From the NCBI RefSeq assembly GCF_022539505.1, contig NC_061512.1, positions 251,364,510 to 251,428,509 of the forward strand: a DNA stretch of 64,000 nt, read 5' to 3'. The stretch is from Lolium rigidum. Its lineage: Eukaryota > Streptophyta > Magnoliopsida > Poales > Poaceae. The notes under the pieces are model-generated. The model ran no database searches, was not told where the DNA came from, and worked only from the letters and a program-made list of their open reading frames with translations. The first letter of the stretch is position 1, and each line of letters begins with the position of its first letter. Shown one piece after another: positions 22,823-35,591 of the stretch. Made by a program: the position numbers and the translations under genes.

Positions 22823-24018
22823 GTTAATTGAAATAAAGGGTGCTTAGTACAATACTATATACAACAGCCAAAGAGTGAAGGTCTCCATATTCCCGCAAAA
22901 CAAAACTTTGGCCTCTTCTTAATGGGTTTATTCACCTCACTAGACTGTGACTTAATCCTATGTTAGGAGACCATCGATAGAGGTTTGATCAATGATTTGA
23001 GTCTTATGGGACTCCCTGAGACCAACTCCATATTTGTCTTATTCAACGTCAAACCGAGACACTTGAGACGCAAACCTAGACTCTCTGACTGAATCTTGGA
23101 GCTCTAGTGTCCTCCCTCTTTTTTGAATCAGTGTCAGGGAATGAGCGTACGTGGACATGTGGGGAGCTATTTATAGGCTCAGAGGACTTAAAAAATGACC
23201 AATGCTCAAAATGGTAGGTAGGAGGTGTAGTTGTCATTATTTTTATATCCACTAATTCATGGTGAACTATAGAAGAAGGGTGGAACATGGTCCATGTTGG
23301 AATAGCCCACCTATCCCCGCCCACCTAGCATGCTTCTTTGTCTTGCTCTATCTTCATTCAGTTTTTAGTCTTAGCTCCCTTTATTTCTTTCCCTGGTTGA
23401 TCTTGGCTACTTACTTGGACTTCCATTGAATTCACTTTTACATTTTGTCATGCAGATGCCACGTAGGGATAGTCGTTCCCTCCCTGGTAGTATTAGCTAT
23501 TTCTACAATTGGCGTCCTCTTAAGCCATACTCACGAGAAAATAATGTTTGTGCCTAATGGTCAATTCCTGAGCCTCGACGTCCTTTACTTCTTTCTGGAT
23601 TCCTCGTGTTTCCTTTGAAATTCCAAGCCTCTTAGAGATAAATTATTTGATTTTCAAAGAGAACTCATAGTTGAAGTTGTTGAAAGATTGCTTCTCCATA
23701 TTGAGGATTTAGGGGCACTAGGTAAAAAAATATGCTAGAAAATAAGAGGTATAGGTCTTTCTACTTCCTTTGTTATTCTAGATATATCCCCATTCTTCTA
23801 TCTCTATCAAAATATTCCAACAATTCTCCATATTTTCTCTAAACCCTCTTAGGAATTTTTTATTTTTATCACCATCCCCTACTCTTCCTTATTATTTTAT
23901 CTTTTTGTGCTTTTGGAGTATGTTTTGCCTCTTTCTTCATCTTCTGAAGTTTCTCCAGATTTTCTACAACTTGTAACATCGGGTTCTCCTATAAATTTTC
24001 TAGAAACTCCTTCCCAAA
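22823..24018. other. spacer between the duplicated segments
   Basis: AT-rich sequence with no long frame, no clear terminal repeats and no recognised domain. A pyrimidine-rich run lies around 23760-24000. Confidence 0.4.
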
Positions 24019-24046
24019 AGTACATTGACACGGCCAGGGGTACCAA
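24019..24046. repeat. 28-bp copy of an RH7 exon/intron boundary
   Basis: This matches 19794-19821 in RH7 with one mismatch. It covers the end of exon 3 (the VGTPGRVK codons on minus) plus the first intron bases, so it was copied from genomic DNA rather than from mRNA. It directly abuts copy 2 of the duplicated segment. Confidence 0.75.
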
Positions 24047-25287
24047 AAAATGAGACCGCCCAAAGATTAGCCCTTGGTGCCTTTGTTTTGTAGAAGAAGC
24101 TCAAAAGAGAGAATCGGGGAAATTTGCAAAGTGCTAGACATATACGGAGTTTCCCCATTCCGCGATTTCATGATTGTGATAATCGAACACATCATCACGT
24201 CAGTACGTAGGTGCGGGTGCGTAGAAATCCATCCATAGATGGAGCAATATGGGGCAATTTTGCTTCTCGCCTATTGCTATCATCCAAAAATTGAAACGCG
24301 GAGAAAAAACAGAGTGATGTTCTAGTGTGCCAAGCTTTGTGAGTGAAATCGGCAAAAAAGGTGAACTACCACCTAAAGGTACGATATGATCAGCGCCATG
24401 TTTTTCAGAATCACATAAATAGTTGTTGTTGGAACATGTATCCATGATATATGCGAGAGGACATGGGCCCTAATATGGTACAGTCCTTCGCGCGTAGCTT
24501 ATCTTATGTATTGAGAGGCGGCAAGAAACCAATCATAATTGCACATCTGTGACATCGCTCCTTTTTTTAGAATAAGAGAGACTTGTATTAAGTTAAAACA
24601 AACGAAACATCCTCTGTTACAAGGAGATTTACAAGATCAGGTAAGAATTGCTATTTTGGTATCCTTTTACAATACAATGCTTATTCTTATTTCCATTTCA
24701 CACACGCCTCTGGCCGCTACCTCTAACTTTCTCATTTGCTTCTTTCAAGCAGATGGTCATGTGCAAGGGCTGGTGCTTTCTTGCCAAAGAAAAAACTAGG
24801 GCTTATTTGAGGTAGTATTAGTTATTTATACTAAATATTTTTACTTCATATAACCCGTTTCATCGAACTAACTCTTTACTTAAAGTGTTTACAACATAGT
24901 ATTCTCATTAAATTTTGAGATACACTGTTACTATATAATTTATACTATGACAACAAATTGATATTTTCTGATGAATTAACTAATTTCTTCAAATATGTGT
25001 GTGTTAATATTTTTGTACATCACCATCTAAAAGCTTTCATTAACTCAATTCTATCTAGATTTGAGAAATTAAATCTAGAGTTGCATGACTCCATAGATTA
25101 GTTTTTGGCATCCATATGATAGTTAGTGTATAAGTACATGTTCTGGTCCCATCGAATATATGGCATAAATATCTAAAGCTTGTTCTCTTATGAATATCTC
25201 AATCAGGTTTGTATAGTGCATAGTTGTCGGAAGTAGATGAAAAACTAAATGTGTTAACAACATGAACTTACAATGTATTACAACTTT
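24044..25287. repeat. 1.2-kb duplicated segment, copy 2
   Basis: Direct copy of 21596-22822. It differs by an extra stretch of about 90 bp around 24560-24650 and scattered substitutions. No coding frame is preserved in either copy. Confidence 0.85.
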
Positions 25288-26054
25288 GAAAGTTCAGAGA
25301 TGGTAAACCTAGAGGGGTGAATAGGTTTCTATAAATTTTAATTCTTTCTTTGCAATATTAGGCTTTGTGGAATATAAATGTGAGCCTAATGCAAACTAGG
25401 TGAGGCACTCTATATGATGATACAAGTAACTCAAGCACGAAGGCTCTCACAGGCAGTTATATGACAAGTAAGGAGTTCGGTTAGAGATAACCGATAGCAC
25501 GTGGATACGAGGGTTTATTCATGTGTTCCCTTCCTTTGCAAGAAGGTACGTCACGTTTGGAGGGGTGGAGGTCCCACGAAGGATTTCCCAACGCCACGAA
25601 GGCTCACCCTATTCTCCGTAGCCTATCCCACGAAGGAATAGCTCACTCAGGCCATGGTAGACTTCGAGGTAGCCTCCAAACCTTCACAATCTTGTCAGGA
25701 GAAAATCCACAACCCGGATGCTTCCGGACCTCGTTTGCCCACCTAGAATTTCCAAGGAACCCTAGAGATCAAGTTTCTTGATGAATACAAGGGGGAACAA
25801 GATTTGGCTCGGTAGAACGGTAGATCAGGGCCTCCTCTAACTTTTCCACAGAGGGATTTGAGTTTGAGTGGAGGAGGAGGGAGATCTGAGGCTTTTGATG
25901 TTTCTATCAATGGAGTATGAGAGAGAGAGCTCAAGAACAGTTTGTAGTGTAGTGCCTAACTGTTCAGAGGTACGAGAAGGGGTATTTATAGTGTCACTTG
26001 AAATCTGGCCGTTGCAACTTGTCCACCTCACCATTTCCTCGAGGAACCTGGTCA
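25288..26054. other. unclassified repeat-like stretch left of A1
   Basis: Contains ACCTAGAGGGGTGAATAGG, wording common in cereal repeats, and repeated CCCACGAAGG words around 25573-25640. No long frame or terminal structure was recognised. Confidence 0.35.
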
Positions 26055-27326
26055 ACCGGTGTTGGAGATATGCCCAAGAGGCAATAATAAAGTGGTTATT
26101 ATAATATATCTTTGTGTTTATGATAAATGTTTGCATACCATGCTATAATTGTATTAACCGAAACATTGATACATGTGTGTTATGTAAACAACAAGGAGTC
26201 CCTAGTAAGCCTCTTGTATAACTAGCTTGTTGATTAATAGATGATCATGGTTTCGTGATCATGAACATTGGATGTTATTAATAACAAGGTTATGTCATTA
26301 GATGAATGATATAATGGACACACACCCATATAAGCGTAGCATAAGGTCAAGTCATTAAAGTTCAACTTGCTATAAGCTTTCGATACATAGTTACCTAGTC
26401 CTTCAACCATGAGATCATGTAAATCACTTATACCGGAAGGGTACTTTGATTACATCAAACGCCACTGCGTAAATGGGTGGTTATAAAGATGGGATTAAGT
26501 ATTCGGAAAGTGTGAGTTGAGGCATATGGATCAAGAGTGGGATTTGTCCATCCCGATGACGGATAGATATACTATGGGCCCTCTCGGTGGAATGTAGTCT
26601 GACTATCTTGCAAGCATGTGACTAGGTCACAAGAGATGACATACCACGGTACGAGTAAAGAGTACTTGTCGGTAACGAGGTTGAACAAGGTATGGAGATA
26701 CCGATGATCGAACCTCGGACAAGTAAAGTATCGCGTGACAAAGTGAATCGGTATCGTATGAAAATGGTTCAATCGATCACTAAGTTATCGTTGAATGTGT
26801 GGGAGCCATTATGGATCTCCAGATCCCGCTATTGGTTATTGGTCGGAGAGGAGTCTCGACCATGTCTGCATAGTTCACGAACCGTAGGGTGACACACTTA
26901 AGGTTTGATGTCGTTTTAAGTAGATATGGAATATGGAATGGAGTTCGAATGTTGTTCAGAGTCTCGGATTGGATCCAGGACATCCGGAGGAGTTCCGGAA
27001 TGGTCCGGAGAATAAGATTCATATATAGGAAGTCACTTTCCAAGTTTGGAAATGATCCGGTGCATTTATGGAAGGCGCTAGAATGTTCTAGAACCTTCAG
27101 GAAGAAATCACCATGGAAGATGGAAGGTGGAGTCCCGGATGGACTCCACCAACCCTAACCAGCCAACCAAGAGGAAAGGTGGAGTCCATGGTGGACTCCA
27201 CCACCTTGGCCGGCCAAGGGAGAAGGAAAGGGAGGAGTCCCTATCCCCCTAGGTTTCACCCTTTGGTAAGTTTTGGAGTTGGACTCTTATTCGAATCTTT
27301 GGGCTAACCCTTGGTGTTTGATACGT

Positions 27327-27426
27327 NNNNNNNNNNNNNNNNNNNNNNNNNNNNNNNNNNNNNNNNNNNNNNNNNNNNNNNNNNNNNNNNNNNNNNNNNN
27401 NNNNNNNNNNNNNNNNNNNNNNNNNN
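27327..27426. other. assembly gap of 100 N
   Basis: The run is exactly 100 N, a usual placeholder for a gap of unknown size. It separates B's first 8 bp from the target duplication of D inside element C. It must therefore hide the remainder of B's 5' LTR and body and the 3' part of C. Confidence 0.95.
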
Positions 27427-27431
27427 GCTTC

Positions 27432-29022
27432 GATACGTCTCCGACGTATCGATAATTTCTTATGTTCCATGCCACATTATTGATGTTATCTACATGTTTT
27501 ATGCACACTTTATGTCATATTCGTGCATTTTACGGAACTAACCTATTAACAAGATGCCGAAGTGCCGATTCTTTGTTTCTACGCTGTTTTTAGTTTCAGA
27601 AATCCTAGTAAGGAAATATTCTCGGAATTGGATGAAATCAAAGCCCGGGGGCCTATTTTCTCACGAAGCTTCCGGAAGTCCGAAGGAGAGACGAAGAGGG
27701 GCCACGGAGGGGCCACACCCTAGGGCGGCGCGGCCCCCTTGGCCGCGCGGCCACGTGGTGTGGGGCCCCCGTGCCGCCTCTCGACCTGCCCTTCCGCCTA
27801 TAAAAAGTCTCGCGTGACGAAACCCCCGGTGCCGAGAGCCACGATACGGAAAACCTTCCGGAGACGCCGCCGCCGCCGATCCCATCTCGGGGGATCCGGG
27901 AGATCGCCTCCGGCACCCTGCCGGAGAGGGGAATCATCTCCCGGAGGACTCTACGCCGCCATGGTCGCCTCCGGTGTGATGTGTGAGTAGTCTACCCCTG
28001 GACTATGGGTCCATAGCGGTAGCTAGATGGTTGTCTTCTCCCCATTGTGCTATCATTGTCGGATCTTGTGAGCTGCCTAACATGATCAAGATCATCTATC
28101 ACGTAATTCTATATGTTGCGTTTGTTGGGATCCGATGAATAGAGAATACTTGTTATGTTGATTATCAAAGTTATGCTATGTGTTGTTTATGATCTTGCAT
28201 GCTCTCCGTTACTAGTAGATGCTCCGGCCAAGTAGATGCTTGTAACTCGAAGAGGGAGTACTTATGCTCGATAGTGGGTTCATGCATGCATTGACACAGG
28301 ACGATGTGAGAAAGTTCTAAGGTTGTGTTGTCTTTGTTGCCACTAGGGATAAAACATTAGTGCTATGTTCAAGGATGTAGTCACTAGTTACATTACGCAC
28401 CATACTTAATGCAATTGTACATTTGTTTGCAACTTAATGCGGAGGGGTTCGGATGATAACTCTGAAGGTGGACTTTTTAGGCATAGATGCGGTTGGATGA
28501 CGGTCTATGTACTTTGTCGTAATGCCCAATTAAATCTCACTATACTCATCATGATATGTATGTGCATGGTCATGCTCTCTTTATTTGTCAATTGCCCAAG
28601 CTGTAATTTGTTCACCCAACATGTTGTTCGTCTTATGGGAGAGACACCTCTAGTGAGCTGTGGACCCCGGTCCAATTCTCTTTCTTGAAATACAATCTCT
28701 TGCAATACTTGTTCTCTTGTTTTACTGCAAACAATCATCTTCCACACAATACGGTTAACTCTTTGTTACAGACAAGCCGGTGAGATTGACAACCTCAGCT
28801 GTTTCGTTGGGGCAAAGTACTTTGGTTGTGTTGTGCGGGTTCCACGTTGGCGCGGAATCACGGTGTTGCGCCGCACTACATCTCGCCGCCATCAACCTTC
28901 AACGTGCTTCTTGACTCCTCCTGGTTCGATTAAACCTTGGTTTCTTTCGAGGAAAACTTGCTGCTGTGCGCATCACACCTTCCTCTTGGGGTTCCCAACG
29001 GACGTGCCAACCACACGCATCA
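27432..29022 (+). mobile_element. 5' LTR of element D
   Basis: The LTR begins GATACGTCTCCGACG, has a TATA-type CCTATAAAAAG at about 27798-27808, and ends CACACGCATCA. It matches the 3' LTR with scattered single-base changes and indels. Confidence 0.9.
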
Positions 29023-29274
29023 AGCAAATTTACGGCGCCGTTGCGGGGAGATCAAGACACGTCTGCAAGGGGAGTCTCCACTTCTCAATCTCTTTACTTT
29101 GTTTTTGTCTTGCTTAGTTTTATTTACTACTTTGTTTGCTGCACTAAATCAAAATACAAAAAAATTAGTTGCTAGTTTTACTTTATTTGCTATCTTGTTT
29201 GCTATATCTAAAACACAAAAAAATTAGTTACTTGCATTTACTTTATCTAGTTTGCTTTATTTACTGTTGCTAAA

Positions 29275-31394
29275 ATGGCCAACCCTGAAAATACTAAGTT
29301 GTGTGACTTCACAACCACAAATAATAATGATTTCTTATGCACACCTATTGCTCCACCTGCTACTACGGCAGAATTCTTTGAAATTAAACACGCTTTCTTG
29401 AATCTTGTTATGCGAGAGCAATTTTACAGTGTTAGTTACGATGATCTTTGCTGCCCATCTTAATAATTTTGTTGAACTATGTGAAATGCAAAAATATAAA
29501 GATGTAGATGGTGATATTATTAAACTAAAATTGTTCCCTTTCTCATTAAGAGGAAGAGCTAAAGATTGGTTGCTATCTGCTGCCTAAGAATAGTATTGAT
29601 TCATGGACTAAATGCAAGGATGCTTTTATTGGTAGATATTATCCCCCTGCTAAAATTATATCTTTGAGGAGTAGCATAATGAATTTTAAACAATTAGATA
29701 CTGAACATGTTGCTCAAGCTTGGGAAAGAATGAAATCTTTGGTTAAAAATTGCCCAACCCATGGATCGACTACTTGGATGATCATCCAAACCTTCTATGC
29801 GAGGACTAAATTTTTCTTCACGGAATTTATTGGATTCAGCTGCTGGAGGTACCTTTATGTCCATCACTCTTGGTGAAGCAACAAAGCTTCTTGATAATAT
29901 GATGATCAACTACTCTGAATGGCACACGGAAAGAGCTCCACAAGGTAAGAAGGTAAATTCTATCGAAGAAACCTCTTCCTTGAGTGATAAGATTGATGCT
30001 ATTATGTCTATGCTTGTGAATGATAGGACTAATATTGATCCTAATAATGTTCCATTAGCTTCATTGGTTGCACAAGAAGAACATGTTTATGTAAAATTCA
30101 TTAAAAATAATAATTTCAACAACAATGCTTACCGGAACAATTCTAGTAACAACTATAGACCATATCCTTATAATAATGGCAACGGCTATGGTAATTCTTA
30201 TGGGAATTCTTACAACAATAATAGGAGTTCACCCCCTGGACTTGAAGCCATGCTTAAAGAATTTATTAGTACACAAACTTGCTTTTAACAAATCTGTTGA
30301 AGAAAAGCTTGGGAAAATTGATATACTTGCTTCTAAAGTCGATAGTCTTGCTGCTGATGTTGATCTTTTGAAATCAAAAGTTTTGCCTAATGAGAATCAT
30401 CATAATAAAATTGCTACTACAGCAAATGCCATTCAAGTTAGAATTAATGAGAATATAAGATTAATGGCTGAGCTGCGTGCTAGGTGGGATAGAGAAGAAA
30501 ATGAAAAACTAGCTAAAGAAAAGAATATAGCTAAAGTTTGGACTATTACCACCACTAGTAATGCTAATGCTACACATGTTGCTGCACCTCCTACTCATAC
30601 TAATAAAAGAATTGGTGTTAGCAATGTTTCCACTTCTAATGCAAAGCGCGAAAAGCTGCTGAAAGCTGCTAAAGCTGCTTGAAGCTGCCTTTGATAAAGC
30701 TGCTGAAATTTTTTCCAACATTGGGGATGATGATCCCATTGCTTTAGATTATAATGGTTTGAATTTTGATGATTGCCACATCTCTGAAGTTATAAAGTTC
30801 TTGCAAAAACTTGTTAAAAGTCCTAATGCTAGTGCTATAAATTTGGCTTTTACACATCATATTACAAATGCTCTTATAAAAGCTAGAGAAGAGAAACTAG
30901 AGCGCGAAGCCTCTATTCCTAAAAAGCTAGAGGATGGTTGGGAGCCCATCATTAAGATGAAGGTTAAAGATTTTGATTGTAATGCTTTATGTGATCTTGG
31001 TGCAAGTATTTACGTTATGCCTAAGAAAATTTATAATATGCTTGACTTGCCACCGCTGAAAAATTGTTATTTGGATGTTAATCTTGCTGATCATTCTACA
31101 AAGAAACCTTTGGGTAAAGTTGATAATGTTCGCATTACCGTTAATAATAACCTTGTTCCCGTTGATTTTGTTGTCTTGGATATTGAATGCAATGCATCTT
31201 GTCCCATTATATTGGGAAGACCTTTTCTTGAGCTGTTGGTGCTTGTTATTGATATGAAGGAAGGTAATATAAAATATCAATTTCCTCTCAAGAAAGGTAT
31301 GGAACACTTCCCTAGAAAGAGAATGAAGGTACCTTTTGATTCCATTATGAGAACAAATTATGATGTTGACACTTCGTCTCTTGATAATACTTGA
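29275..31394 (+). pseudogene. gag-protease of element D, several frameshifts
   Basis: The start at 29275 lies 253 bp inside the LTR. Open segments follow one another in shifted frames: 29275-29463, to 29587, to about 29876, 29797-30288, to 30682 and 30759-31394. The gag core shows FSLRGRAKDWL, FIGRYYPP and a WERMKSLV stretch, then an Asn/Tyr/Gly-rich linker (about 30100-30230) and a coiled-coil-like Lys/Glu region. The last segment is a retropepsin-like domain with the Asp-Leu-Gly-Ala-Ser active site (about 30994) and CPIILGRPFL, as in plant Athila elements. The frame ends at TGA 31392-31394 with no reverse transcriptase behind it. The shifts may be decay or assembly errors. Confidence 0.85.
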
Positions 31395-33987
31395 TACACA
31401 CTTTCGCGCCTAGGCTGAAGGCGTTAAAAAAGCGCTTATGGGAGACAACCCATGTTTTTACCTACAGTACTTTGTTTTTATTTTGTGTCTTGGAAGTTGT
31501 TTACTACTGTAGCAACCTCTCCTTATCTTAGTTTTGTGTTTTGTTGTGCCAAGTTAAGCCGTTGATAGAAAAGTAAGTACTAGATTTGGATTACTGCACA
31601 GTTCCAGATTTCTTTGCTGTCACGAATCTGAGTCCACCTCCCTGTAGGTAGCTCAGAAAATTAAGCCAATTTACGTGCATGATCCTCAGATATGTACGCA
31701 ACTTTCATTCAATTTGAGCATTTTCATTTGAGCAAGTCTGGTGCCATTTTAAAATTCGTCAATACGAACTGTTCTGTTTTGACAGATTCTGCCTTTTATT
31801 TCGCATTGCCTCTTTCGCTATGTTGGATGAATTTCTTTGATCCATTAATGTCCAGTAGCATTATGCAATGTCCAGAAGTGTTAAGAATGATTGTGTCACC
31901 TCTGAATATGTCAATTTATATTGTGCACTAACCCTCTAATGAGTTGTTTCGAGTTTGGTGTGGAGGAAGTTTTCAAGGATCAAGAGAGGAGTATGATGCA
32001 ACATGATCAAGGAGAGTGAAAGCTCTAAGCTTGGGGATGCACCCGGTGGTTCACCCCTGCATATTCTAAGAAGACTCAAGCGTCTAAGCTTGGGGATGCC
32101 CAAGGCATCCCCTTCTTCATCGACAACATTATCGGGTTCCTCCCACTGAAACTATATTTTTATTCCATCACATCTTATGTGCTTTTTCTTGGAGCATCGG
32201 TTTGTTTTTGTTTTTGTTTTGTTTGAATAAAATGGATCCTAGCATTCACTTTATGGGAGAGAGACACGCTCCGCTGTAGCATATGGACAAGTATGTCCTT
32301 GGTTTCTACTCATAGTATTCATGGCGAAGTTTCTCCTTCGTTAAATTGTTATATGGTTGGAATTTGAAAATGATACATGTAGTAATTGCTATAAATGTCT
32401 TGGGTAATGTGATACTTGGCAATTGTTGTGCTCATGATTAAGCTCTTGCATCATATGCTTTGCACCCATTAATGAAGAAATACATAGAGCATGCTAAAAT
32501 TTGGTTTGCATATTTGGTTTCTCTAAGGTCTAGATAATTTCTAGTATTGAGTTTGAACAACAAGGAAGACGGTGTAGAGTCTTATAATGTTTTCAATATG
32601 TCTTTTATGTGAGTTTTGCTGCACCGGTTCATCCTTGTGTTTGTTTCAAATAAGCCTTGCTAGCCTAAACCTTGTATCGAGAGGGAATACTTCTCATGCA
32701 TCCAAAATACTTGAGCCAACCACTATGCCATTTGTGTCCACCATACCTACCTACTACATGGTATTTTCCGCCATTCCAAAGTAAATTGCTTGAGTGCTAC
32801 CTTTAAAATTCCATCATTCACCTTTGCAATATATAGCTCATGGGACAAATAGCTTAAAAACTATTGTGGTATTGAATATGTAATTATGCACTTTATCTCT
32901 TATTAAGTTGCTTGTTGTGTGATAACCATGTTCACTGGGGATGCCATCAACTATTCATTGTTGAATTTCATGTGAGTTGCTATGCATGTCCGTCTTGTCT
33001 GAAGTAAGAAGATCTACCACCTTATGGTTAAGCATGCATATGTTAGAGAAGAACATTGGGCCGCTAACTAAAGCCATGCTCCATGGTGGAAGTTTCAGTT
33101 TTGGACAACAATCCTCAAATCTCAAATGAGAAAATTATTAATTGTTGTTACATGCTTATGCATAAAAGAGGAGTCCATTATACTGTTGTCTATGTTGTCC
33201 CGGTATGGATGTCTAAGTTGAAGAATAATCAATAGCGAGAAATCCAATGCGAGCTTTCTCCTTAGACCTTTGTACGGGCGGCATAGAGGTACCCCTTTGT
33301 GACACTTGGTAAAAACAGTGCATTGTGATGATCCGGTAGTCCAAGCTAATTAGGACAAGGTGCGGGCACTATTAGTACACTATGCATGAGGCTTGCAACT
33401 TATAAGATATAATTTACATGATGCATATGCTTTATTACTACCGTTGACAAAATTGTTTCATGTTTTCAAAATCAAAGCTCTAGCACAAATATAGCAATCG
33501 ATGCTTTTCCTCTATGGAGGACCATTCTTTTACTTTCAATGTTGAGTCGGTTCACCTATCTCTCTCCACCTCAAGAAGCAAACACTTGTGTGAAGCTGTG
33601 CATTGATTCCTACATATTTGCTTATTGCACTTATTATATTACTCTATGTTGACAATATCCATGAGATATACATGTTACAAGTTGAAAGCAACAGCTGAAA
33701 CTTAATCTTCTTTTGTGTTGTTTCAATGCCTTTACTTTGAATTATTGCTTTATGAGTTAACTCTTATGCAAGACTTATTGATGCTTGTCTTGAAGTGCTA
33801 TTCATGAAAAGTCTTTGCTATATGATTCACTTGTTTACTCATGTCATATACATTGTTTCGATCGCTGCATTCACTACATATGCTTTACAAATAGTATGAT
33901 CAAGATTATGATGGCATGTCACTCCGGAAATTATACGTGTTATCGTTTTACCTGCTCGGGACGAGCGAGAACTAAGCTTGGGGATGC
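31395..33987 (+). other. long 3' non-coding region of element D
   Basis: About 2.6 kb without a long frame, shared with element E (52766-55359, inverted) and in good part with B (41229-43660). It contains a perfect hairpin at 32092-32112. AAGCTTGGGGATGC appears at about 32031 and 32087 and again as the polypurine tract just before the 3' LTR (33974-33987). A 65-codon frame at 32587-32784 is identical in E (53966-54163). Confidence 0.8.
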
Positions 33988-35591
33988 TGATACGTCTCCG
34001 ACGTATCGATAATTTCTTATGTTCCATGCCACATTATTGATGTTATCTACATGTTTTATGCACACTTTATGTCATATTCGTGCATTTTACGGAACTAACC
34101 TATTAACAAGATGCCGAAGTGCCGATTCTTTGGTTTTCTGCTGTTTTTGGTTTCAGAAATCCTAGTAAGGAAATATTCTCGGAATTGGATGAAATCAAAG
34201 CCCAGGGGCCTATTTTCTCACGAAGCTTCCAGAAGTCCGAAGGAGAGACGAAGAGGGGCCACGGAGGGGCCACACCCTAGGGCGGCGCGGCCCCCCCCTT
34301 GGCCGCGCGGCCCTGTGGTGTGGGGCCCCCGTGCCGCCTCTCGACCTGCCCTTCCGCCTATAAAAAGTCTCCGTGACGAAACCCCCAGTACCGAGAGCCA
34401 CGATACGGAAAACCTTCCAGAGACGCCGCCGCCGCCGATCCCATCTCGGGGGATCCGGGGAGATCGCCTCCGGCACCACTGCCGGAGAGGGGAATCATCT
34501 CCCGGAGGACTCTACGCCGCCATGGTCGCCTCCGGTGTGATGTGTGAGTAGTCTACCCCTGGACTATGGGTCCATAGCAGTAGCTAGATGGTTGTCTTCT
34601 CCCCATTGTGCTATCATTGTCGGATCTTGTGAGCTGCCTAACATGATCAAGATCATCTATACTGTAATTCTATATGTTGCGTTTGTTGGGATCCGATGAA
34701 TAGAGAATACTTGTTATGTTGATTATCAAAGTTATGCTATGTGTTGTTTATGATCTTGCATGCTCTCCGTTACTAGTAGATGCTCTGGCCAAGTAGATGC
34801 TTGTAACTCCAAGAGGGAGTACTTATGCTCGATAGTGGGTTCATGCCTGCATTGACACCAGGACGAGTGACGGAAAGTTCTAAGGTTGTGTTGTGCTTGT
34901 TGCCACTAGGGATAAAACATTAGTGCTATGTTCAAGGATGTAGTCACTAGTTACATTACGCACCATACTTAATGCAATTGTCCGTTGTTTGCAACTTAAT
35001 GCTTGGAGGGGTTCGGATGATAACTCTGAAGGTGGACTTTTTAGGCATAGATGCGGTTGGATGACGGTCTATGTACTTTGTCGTAATGCCCAATTAAATC
35101 TCACTATACTCATCATGATATGTATGTGCATGGTCATGCTCTCTTTATTTGTCAATTGCCCAAGCTGTAATTTGTTCACCCAACATGCTTGTTCGTCTTA
35201 TGGGAGAGACACCTCTAGTGAAGCTGTGGACCCCGGTCCAATTCTCTTTCTTGAAATACAATCTACTTGCAATACTTGTTCTCTTGTTTTACTGCAAACA
35301 ATCATCTTCCACACAATACGGTTAACTCTTTGTTACGGCAAGCCGGTGAGATTGACAACCTCACTCGTTTCGTTGGGGCAAAGTACTTTGGTTGTGTTGT
35401 GCGGGTTCCACGTTGGCGCCGGAATCACTGGTGTTGCGCCGCACTACATCTCGCCGCCATCAACCTTCAACGTGCTTCTTGACTCCTACTGGTCCGATTA
35501 AACCTTGGTTTCTTACTGAGGGAAACTTGCCGCTGTGCGCATCACACCTTCCTCTTGGGGTTCCCAACGGACTTGCCAACCACACGCATCA
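33988..35591 (+). mobile_element. 3' LTR of element D
   Basis: This 1604-bp LTR runs TGATACGTCTCC to CACACGCATCA. It carries a frame at 34111-34551 that is also present, broken, in the other LTR copies. Confidence 0.93.

Larger units (their letters stand above)
27432..35591 (+). mobile_element. non-autonomous Athila-type gypsy element D (gag-protease only)
   Basis: Two LTRs of about 1.6 kb (27432-29022 and 33988-35591) enclose a degraded tRNA-Asp-type primer site (29031-29049), gag and protease (29275-31394) and 2.6 kb of non-coding sequence. The duplication GCTTC lies at 27427-27431 and 35592-35596. The leading T of the 5' LTR is missing at the gap edge. No reverse transcriptase or integrase is present. 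D sits inside element C, cutting C's reverse transcriptase frame. Confidence 0.9.

Noticed and set aside
32587..32784. 65-codon frame identical in D and E as a small gene
   Set aside because: Identity follows from the recent common origin of the non-coding region; no start context, domain or codon bias supports it.
34111..34551. 146-codon frame inside the LTR of D, with partial copies in other LTRs
   Set aside because: It lies in LTR leader sequence, is broken in the sister copies and has no domain; most likely a chance frame in a repeated GC-rich segment.
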